DNA of 64,000 nt from SIG480 sp045539475. Lineage in GTDB: Bacteria > Bacillota > Clostridia > Oscillospirales > JAAYXM01. Under the pieces are notes generated by a model. It was not told the DNA's origin. It worked only from the letters and a program-made list of their open reading frames with translations, and did no database searches. Shown piece after piece: positions 7,536-16,300 of this stretch. Positions within the stretch are counted from its first letter, which is position 1. Each line of letters starts with the position of its first letter. Position numbers and translations under genes: made by a program. Where the stretch lies: the NCBI GenBank assembly GCA_045539475.1, contig JAZQFJ010000034.1:1-64000 (forward strand), in the 5' to 3' direction.

Positions 7536-9113
7536 ATGAAGATTAGCGAAGAATTAAAGAGAAAGATAGGTCAGTTGTTTATGGTCGGCGTTCCGGATAA
7601 CAGCCTGCCTGATGAGTATGTGAAGTTTTGTGAAAAGTATTACATAGGAAACTTTACGCTGAATGCGGATAACTGCATATCCATTGATACGCTTTGCAAG
7701 GCTATAAGCTCTCTGCGCAAAAATACATATCGCGCAACGAAGCTTTACCCCTTCGTCGAGGTAGACCAGGAAGGCGGCTGGGTAACGCGAATCTACGAAG
7801 GTGCGGCAATGATTTCAGGGGAAATGTCCTTTGCCGCAAGCGGAGCAGATGAAGCGAAAATGAAAAAAGAAGGCGCAAAGCTCGGAAAAATCATGCGCGC
7901 ACTCGGCTGCAATGCAAACACGGCACCGGTGCTTGACGTAAACATAAATCCGGATAACCCCATAATCGGAACACGGTCATACGGTGAGGATCCGGAAAAG
8001 GTGGCGGCTCTCGGACGGGGCTTTAGCGACGGTCTTCAGTCAGAAGGCGTAATGGCAGTGGTAAAGCACTTTCCCGGTCACGGCAACGTAAAGGGCGATA
8101 CGCATATTGATATCGTCCATAATTCAACAGATGCGGATGTTTTACGCAAAACCGAATATGTTCCGTTCCAAAAGGTTTTTGATGCGAAGTGCGGTGGTAT
8201 TATGACGGCACACGTTATCCACGATGCGTTTTCTGCGCTTCCCTCAACGGTATCGCATGAGATAATGACGGAGCTTTTGCGAGATGAGATGGGCTTTGAC
8301 GGTGTTGCGGTAACCGATGCTATGGATATGAAGGGAATAAGTGATTTGTATCCGGACGGGGAGGCGGCAGTAAAAGCAATTCTTGCGGGTTGCGATATTC
8401 TGCTGTACTACAATTTCAAGCGTGATTCTGCTGAAAAAGCCGTAAATGCTGTATACAAAGCAGTTGAAGACGGTGTCATTTCCGAAGCTCGTATTGATGA
8501 GTCTTATGCAAGAATCATGAAGCAGAAGGAGCGCTTTGATATAGCCTCCAACGAGCCGGATTTTGAGCTTGTAAAGAAATATATATATGACGAAGCTTCG
8601 CTGGCAGAGAACTTTGCCGATAAGCTTGCGTCAATCACGTGCATTAAAAATAACGGAACCCTTGATTCGATAGCAGCGAAGAAGCTTCTTTGCATATCTC
8701 CGATTTGCGATGCCATCCGCGGCGTTGAAGAGGCAAACCGACAAATTCTGAGCTTTGCAGATATTTTTGCAGAAGAGTTCGAAAATTCAATAAAGTGCGT
8801 TTCTTCGCTTGAGGGAATGACTCCCGAAGCGGAAGAGGCGATAAACGGAGAGTATGACGTTGCGGTTGTCGGTGTGTTTGATGCCGCGTCAATGCCCGGT
8901 CAGCTTGACATAATCAAGGCAATTGAGGAAAAAGGGAAACCTGTTGTTGCAGTTCTTCTGCGCACACCGTATGATTACAGATTCGTTAAAGCTTGCGATG
9001 CGGTTATCGCAAGCTATGAATACACAACGCTTTCGGCGCGTGCAACCGCCGTTGCAATAAAGAATTGTGATTATAGAGGAAAGCTTCCTGTTACGCTTCC
9101 GGAAAAAGCATAA
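7536..9113 (+). CDS. glycoside hydrolase family 3, NagZ-like beta-N-acetylhexosaminidase
   Basis: The protein (525 residues from the ATG at 7536) has a GH3 catalytic barrel followed by an alpha/beta C-terminal domain. The KHFPGHG motif starts near residue 180 and the NagZ-subfamily DTH motif places the general-acid His at 190. The nucleophile Asp is 261 in VTDAMDM. No signal peptide is present, so it acts in the cytoplasm on imported oligosaccharides. The start is chosen because GGAGGT (7522-7527) is 8 bases from this ATG but only 2 from the ATG at 7530. It heads the operon. A beta-N-acetylglucosaminidase is most likely; other GH3 specificities cannot be excluded. Confidence 0.87.
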   Translation: MKISEELKRKIGQLFMVGVPDNSLPDEYVKFCEKYYIGNFTLNADNCISIDTLCKAISSLRKNTYRATKLYPFVEVDQEGGWVTRIYEGAAMISGEMSFAASGADEAKMKKEGAKLGKIMRALGCNANTAPVLDVNINPDNPIIGTRSYGEDPEKVAALGRGFSDGLQSEGVMAVVKHFPGHGNVKGDTHIDIVHNSTDADVLRKTEYVPFQKVFDAKCGGIMTAHVIHDAFSALPSTVSHEIMTELLRDEMGFDGVAVTDAMDMKGISDLYPDGEAAVKAILAGCDILLYYNFKRDSAEKAVNAVYKAVEDGVISEARIDESYARIMKQKERFDIASNEPDFELVKKYIYDEASLAENFADKLASITCIKNNGTLDSIAAKKLLCISPICDAIRGVEEANRQILSFADIFAEEFENSIKCVSSLEGMTPEAEEAINGEYDVAVVGVFDAASMPGQLDIIKAIEEKGKPVVAVLLRTPYDYRFVKACDAVIASYEYTTLSARATAVAIKNCDYRGKLPVTLPEKA

Positions 9114-9145
9114 TAAACTAAAAAACTCAGTTGGGGAGAAAAAAT

Positions 9146-10324
9146 ATGGATTTTACCAATCTCAAAAACTGTATGGATATGTTTCTTGAACGTGACCACG
9201 TTCCGGGATTGCACTGTAAGGTGTATAAAAATCATAAGGAAGTGTTTGATTATCGTGCGGGAATGAGCGATCTTGAAGCGAAAAAGCCTATACAGGGCAA
9301 CGAAATATATAAGATATATTCGATGACAAAAATGATAACCTGCATATCTGCGCTTCAGCTTATGGAAAAGAATAAATTCCTCTTAAACGATCATGTTTCA
9401 ATGTATCTTCCTGAGTTTGAAACGCTCAAGGTTGCAGAGACGGAGCGCGGCGGAAACGAGCTTGAAACAGTTGCAACTGGAAAGAGCGGTGCAACGTTCA
9501 CAACAACCGAGAATGTAAGGGTTGCCAAAACTCCGCTTACGGTAAGGCATTTGTTTACAATGAGCTCGGGGCTTGATTATAACAGAAGAACCCCGGCAAT
9601 AGTTGCGGCGATAAACGAGGGAAGAACAAGCACCCGTGAGCTTGCGGGAGAGCTTTCAAAAACCGTTTTAGGCTTTGAACCGGGAACGCGCTATCGCTAC
9701 AGCTTAAGCCACGATGTTCTCGGCGCACTCGTTGAGGTGTGGTCAGGAATGAAGCTTGGAGAATATATGGAAAAGCATATCTTCAAGCCGCTTGGAATGC
9801 GTGATACCTTTTTCAATGTTCCCAAAAGCGGGGAGAGAAGAGAACGCCTTGCGGCGCTTTACCGTAAGGGTGAAGATGGCTTCCCGAAGCGCACGGAAGC
9901 AGACGACTGTCTTATTGAAAGCTATCAGAGCGGCGGAAGCGACCTTTGCTCGTGTGCGGAGGATTACGTAACCTTCCTCGATGCGCTTGCATGCGGAGGC
10001 ATCGGAAAAACTGAGGAGAGGATAATTTCTCCGGCATCTATAGCGCTTATGAAGACCGACCATTCGGCGAACATGGACAGATCCGCGCTGCAGAAATCAA
10101 TGCCCGGCTACGGCTTCGGGCTCGGTGTCCGCACCCATATTGATAAAACGCAAAGCGGAGCTCTGTCACCGCTTGGCGAGTTCGGATGGGACGGCTCCGG
10201 CGGAGGATTTTCCCTTGTAGATACTGAAAATGAGCTTTCGATGGTTTATTTCCAGCATTATTCAGGCTGGCAGAGAAGAACGCGCTATGAAATGACAAAC
10301 GCGCTTTATTCCTGTTTAGAATAA
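9146..10324 (+). CDS. class C beta-lactamase-fold serine hydrolase
   Basis: This 392-residue cytoplasmic protein belongs to the beta-lactamase/penicillin-binding/esterase family. Ser59 and Lys62 form the SxxK motif (SMTK), and Tyr185 in the RYSLSHD segment is the likely general base. The C-terminal KTG equivalent is replaced by a Gly-rich GWDGSGGGFS segment, typical of the esterase/peptidase branch. It lacks a signal peptide, so cell-wall synthesis is unlikely. Removing ester or acetyl groups from imported sugars fits the operon but is inference. The start follows GGGGAG at 9133-9138; an upstream TTG at 9131 overlaps that ribosome site. Confidence 0.8.
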   Translation: MDFTNLKNCMDMFLERDHVPGLHCKVYKNHKEVFDYRAGMSDLEAKKPIQGNEIYKIYSMTKMITCISALQLMEKNKFLLNDHVSMYLPEFETLKVAETERGGNELETVATGKSGATFTTTENVRVAKTPLTVRHLFTMSSGLDYNRRTPAIVAAINEGRTSTRELAGELSKTVLGFEPGTRYRYSLSHDVLGALVEVWSGMKLGEYMEKHIFKPLGMRDTFFNVPKSGERRERLAALYRKGEDGFPKRTEADDCLIESYQSGGSDLCSCAEDYVTFLDALACGGIGKTEERIISPASIALMKTDHSANMDRSALQKSMPGYGFGLGVRTHIDKTQSGALSPLGEFGWDGSGGGFSLVDTENELSMVYFQHYSGWQRRTRYEMTNALYSCLE

Positions 10325-10348
10325 AAAACAGAAAAGGAGAAGAGTAAA

Positions 10349-13300
10349 ATGAGTAAAACGAAAAGGTTATTATCAATGGTTCTTGCAATTGCAATGCTGA
10401 TGTCGCTTTTGCCGACAATCTCGTTTGCAACAGGAACGGAATCGACGGAATTCACGATCGATTTTTCAGACTTTGATCTGGAAAAACACGAGAAGGAAAA
10501 TTTGACCGATATCCTTCCGGTGTACAATGAAAAGTATCCTACAAGACATGATGTACTGGGTTCTTTAGGATGTTTTTACGGCGAGGACTGGACGTTTTAT
10601 ACCACACCGGAACAATCTGGCATTTTCAACAGGACGAAAGGTGACGGGACTCCGGCTGCTCAGATTGTAACGTATTATGAGACGGATTCCGGAAATTATT
10701 TTAATTTTGATACATATGCTGCCGATATAGCTTTGGGATATCACACTGTCGGTTTTGATATTGAAGTGCCGGCGGCGGGATATTACGACATAACGGCAAA
10801 GATTTATGCCGGAAGCAATGGCGGAAATGCCGAGGTGTCTATTGCAGGCTCTTCGGTCGGAATCGTAGACCTGTATTGCAATAAAAAAGGCGGAGAAATG
10901 AATGGGTATGCTGCTGCCGGACCGAATACCGTTGAATATGGTAAAAATGTATATCTTAATGCAGGTACCAACAGATTAGAGATTAAGAATACAGTACATG
11001 GAGCGAACGCCAGGGTAGTGAACGGCTTCTATAGCTTCACCTTCGCACCGGCAGCTCCGGTAACGTTTGATTCTGTGACTCTTTCATATGATCAGAGCTT
11101 TATTCCGCTTTCAAGCGTAAGCGGTGAAAAGCTTACTCTTTCTGCAAAGTATTCAGACGGAAATCCCGTTGACCTTGAAGGCGAAGGAGTAACAGTCACC
11201 TTCACAAGCTCCTCAAATGAAATTGCAACTGTAGATAAAAACGGTGTTGTAACGCCGGTTGCCGCAGGAGATGTAACGATAACTGCTTCTGTAACAGTCG
11301 GAACCGTGAAAAAGGAAGCATCTCTTGCGTTGAAAATAAAAGAGATCCTACCCACCGATGCAGAAAAATTTACAATCAATTTCAGCGGGGCATCCACAGA
11401 CGGATTGACAGATTACGCGACGACCGACGAGAATTTCGGTAAGCGCTGGTATGTCCTTCCGGAAGATACGCTTTCAGGCGATAACTGGACTGTGTTGACG
11501 GATCCGGAAGCCTCCAATATTCTTAAAGGCGAAAATAAGGATGCTATACAGTATTTTATCGCTCAGGGCGGATATATTCCGGTCAATGCATACCCCAACC
11601 ATATAGGAAACGGCTATGATACGGTAGCTATTAAATTCACCGTTCCGGAAACAGGCGTATATGAGGTTTCTTCGGACGTATGGGGCTCCGGAAACGGCGG
11701 ATATGCAGAGGCTTCAATTGACGGCAGATCTCTTGGAACAAAATGCCTCAATTCAGCTGCTATAGGTGCGGCAAAGCAGACGATAGACTTTGACAGCGCC
11801 ATCCTCCTCACTCAGGGCGAGCACACTCTTTCAATCAAGAACTCTGTCTATAATGGGAAAACAAAGGCAGGAAACGGATTTTTCAGCTTTACGTTCACGC
11901 CGGGAGCAGCTCTTGATTCAGTTTCACTTACATACGATAAGGAATTCATCCTTCTTAACGACCCGAACGGAGAGAAGCTCACGCTTTCTGCAAAATATTT
12001 GAATCTTGAAGATGTTGAGCTGGATGTCATAATGGAGGATGCAAAGGTATCTTACAAAAGCTCGGATGAAAACATCGCCACCGTAACGGCAGACGGAGTT
12101 GTAATGCCTGAAGCAGAAGGCAAAGTCACGATAACTGCCTCGGTAACGATTGAAAATGTAACGAAGGAAGCATCGGTAGAGCTTATAATTGAAGATTTAG
12201 AATATGAAAATGCAGTTTTCACGACAGAGCAGACAGTCTTCTATATAGGCAGCGAAAACGAAATTTTTGCGACAGCTGTTCTTTCTGATGGTACACTTTT
12301 GGAGCAGAGCGAAGTTGTCTGCACCTTCACATCCGATAATACGGCAACTGCAGTTTTTGAAGGAAATGTTCTTAAAGCGCTTACTGACGGAATTGCAAAT
12401 ATAACGGCGAATGTTACATTTAACGGTGAAACAAAATCTGTAACAATGGAAATAGAGGTCGTTCCTGTAACCTCATTTATACTTGATTTTGATAAGGTGA
12501 CCTCTGATCTTGGCAAGCTGACTCCGGCATCCGGCGGATATACAACGCACGCAATCAAGGCCGGCAATGAGTTTTACGGTGAAAATTGGAAAATGTTGAC
12601 TGACGCCGAGAATTCGAAAATTTTTGCAAATGAGCCCGATGCAGCTTTGAAGCTTGCTTTTTACGGAGCAAAATATATAAATATCACAAAAACTAAAGAG
12701 GAGCTGGAAGCAGGAAACGATACTCTTTCTTTCGAGTTCACATCACCGATAAGCGGAACCTTTAATGTAAGCGGTGAAATGTATTTCGGACAATCAGGCG
12801 GTATTGCCGAGTTGTTTATCGACGGAAAATCCGTCGGAAGCTATGACTCTAACAAAGAAGCAAACAGCGGCGCGGTAACGCGGCAGCCTGTAAACTTTGG
12901 TAAGAGCATAGCAATCACAGAGGGAACTCATCGTCTGACAATAAAGAGCTCGGTTCATACAGGTGCAGCCACTGTAGCAAACGGTTTCTATACCGTCAAG
13001 TTCAATCCGGCGGGAGAACTTGATTCGGTAACTCTTTCCCACAATAAGGATTATATTCTTCTTTCAGATAAAAACGGCAAAAAACTCACTCTTTCCGCAA
13101 AACACGTAACGGGAACAGAGCTTAACCTTGAAAGCGATGGTGTTGATATAAGCTTTTCAAGCTCCGATAATAACATCGCGACGGTAACGGAAGACGGTAT
13201 TGTAAAGCCTGTTTCTGCCGGCAATGTGACGATAACAGCAGAGGTAACTGTCGGCGAAGTCACAAAGAACGATAAGCTGACATTAAAAATTAACGACAGT

Positions 13301-16300
13301 GCATATGATAAGGCTGAGATAGATGTTGTTCGCGAGCTCTTCTTTGAAGGCGGCACAACAGAGATTTCCGCAACCGGAATTCTCTCTGACGGAACACGTC
13401 TTGAGCCGGAGGATGTAACAGTTCGCTTTGAGTCTGATAACACTGCCGTTGCAACGGTAGAAGGAAACATTCTTTCCACAATCAAGGAAGGAACAGCGAA
13501 TATCACAGCATATGTAACCTTTAATGATATAGAAAAGTCGGTTACAAAGGAGATTAAGGTTGTTCCCGTTGATATTGCACGCATCGAGGCAAAAACCGAG
13601 GATGCAATCATATCTCTTCTTGATGCCGACGGTTCAAAGCTTGTCGTAACGGGCATAAACAACGACGGAAGCATTGCAGATATCACGGGTGCCGAGTTTA
13701 CCTACAAAGTGCTCACACCTGAACTTGTAACCGTTGATGAAAGCGGAAATGTCCGTGCGATAGGCAGGGGACCGGCAAAAGTAGAGGTTACGGCAAATAT
13801 TGGTGGAGCAGAGTTTAAGTGCGTTGCAAATGTTGTAGCAAGCTCTGAAAAAACAGAACCTACTCTGTTTACATATGAAATGCGCGAAAACGCACTTGAG
13901 AACATTGCTGAGAATGACTGGGCGATGGATATGAAAAAAGCAGCGGTAAAAGATGCCGAATACTGGCTTAAAAACTATGAGGCAGTATATGACAGCATCA
14001 TGTACGAGGGCATTCCGCGAACCCATTCCATCGGTTTGCATGACGGACCTGAAGACTTTGACTATAAGTGTGCATACTGTAACGAAGATATCCGAGATTA
14101 CACAACACCGTATGCATGGGGACACGACCCGTTGAACAGACCGTGGAAAGTCCAGTGTCATGCATGTAAGCGTCTTTTCCCGTCAAACGATTTCGGCAAG
14201 TTCTATGAGCTCGGTCTCGACCGGAAAAGACAGTTCAACCGTCTCCGCGCACTTGATGCACATCGTGCAATGCTTCTTGAAAAAGGAATCGCTCTTCCTG
14301 AAGGCGAGATTTCAGAAGCAAGAAGAACGGATATAGCAAACGGACTTGCTTTGACAAATGAAGAACGTGCATACTTCGGCTACGGAGTAGAGGGTGGATA
14401 TCTGTATAACAGCACATATCGTGATGCGGTAAAAGAAGGTGTAATCGTTGTAGACGCTGTTTATGATGAAACCGGAAAGATTGTTAAAGACGAAGTCAGA
14501 GTTACGGAAGAAATGCTTAACACCTACGCCGTAGACGATGGTATGGGCTGGGATACAGGCTTAAGGGCAGATACGGGGATTCCGATAATGAAGACCTTTA
14601 TTGCACAATATCATCACCAGTTCTATAGCAAAAACGGAGAAACCTATCTTTCGATAGCGCTTCCGGCTCTTATGGATGCATATCTTTATACCGGTGATAT
14701 CAAGTACGGACGTGCGGGTGCAATTCTTATCGACAGAATGGCAGACGTTTATCCGAGCTTTGACCTTACATTGTGGCCTGAGTATCAGAACTCTCATGGA
14801 GGAAGAAACACAGGAAAAATCATAGGTGCTATCTGGGAATGCGGAGTCGGGCAGAAGCTTACGGAGGCATATGATGCTTTCTATCCTGCGATGGATGACC
14901 CGCAGGTAATAGCATTCCTTTCAAAGAAAGCAGCTGAGTTTGGCTTGGAAAACCCGAAAACGTCGGGTGACCTCATTCGTGAAAACTGCGATACAGGTAT
15001 CCTAAGAGAGATATTGAAGGCAGCAAGAGAAGATAAAATTCAGGGTAACTTCGGCAGCCATCAGGAAACCGTTGCAAAAGCAGCTGTTGCACTTGATACA
15101 AACCCCGAGACAAGCGAGATGATCGAATGGCTCAAAAAGCCGATGACACGAAAGACAAGAAAAGTAACAAAGTATGGAAGAGAATTTAAAATATACTCGA
15201 CCAATGGCGGAGGCGAAATGCTTTCCCAGTATGTTAACGATGTTGACCGTGACGGCTTCGGCTATGAAATCGGCGCAGGCTATAACCAGAGCTGGGTGAC
15301 AAACTCTTTGCAGGTTGCAGAGGTGCTTTATCGCTATGAAAAGCATACCGGCTTCAGCCCGTATGACGACCCGAAGTATCGAAAGATGTTCGGTGCAATT
15401 TACCAGATGACAATGGCAGGTAACTACACGCTTCAGCTCGGTGACACCGATAGAACGGCTTCTCCGAGAAACCTGACCTCGGCTTTGAGCTTGATCACGG
15501 GTTATAAGCGTTTGGAAGATCCGCTGTATGCTCGAATGCTCTATGCTTTGAAGGACGGAAACCTTGACGGCGTATATATTGATATTTTTGAGAAGAATGC
15601 AGGCGGAGTTCAGGAAGAGGTTGAGGCTGTAATTGAAGAACACGGTGAGCATCAGCTCGGCAGCCGAAATCTCACAGGCTTTGGTCTTGCGGTTCTTTCC
15701 GGCGGTGAGATCATAAAGAGCTTAGGCTCTGCAGATGCTGATTTCCGACGCGATACCTGGATGTACTACGGCATATCCTCACAGGCTCACGCTCACTACG
15801 ATAAACTGCAGATGGGCATCGATGCCTATGGTTTCAATTTCACACCTGACCTCGGCTATCCGAAGGAAACAGGTGCTGACCCGAACCGTGTTCAGTGGGT
15901 AAGTGCAACCATTTCCCATAACACTGTTTTGGTAGACGCTAAGAACCAGAACGGAGTAGACTTCGGTTATCCGTACCATTACGACGGTGACGGACAGGTA
16001 AAGCTTATCGATGTTGACGCACCGGCAGCATATGACGCAACAGATATTTATCGCAGAACGCTTGTTTCTGTCGATGCATCCGATGAGGTTGCATATACGG
16101 TTGACTTCTTCCGTGTAAAGGGTGGTAATGAGCATATATACAGTTTCCACACGCAATCCGCAGACGGAGTTACAACCAATGACCTCAACCTCGTTCCGCA
16201 GGTTGATGCAAACGGAAACTATGTCGGCTCATATGCAGGAGCAACTGTCCGACCGGAGGGGGATCCGGGTGGCAACCCGCCGAACAACAAGTTCCCGGTA

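Noticed and set aside
13051..13686. 211-residue minus-strand open frame
   Set aside because: It lies fully inside the lyase gene; its Ser/Thr/Val-rich translation is the mirror of Ig-domain codons and it has no start signals.
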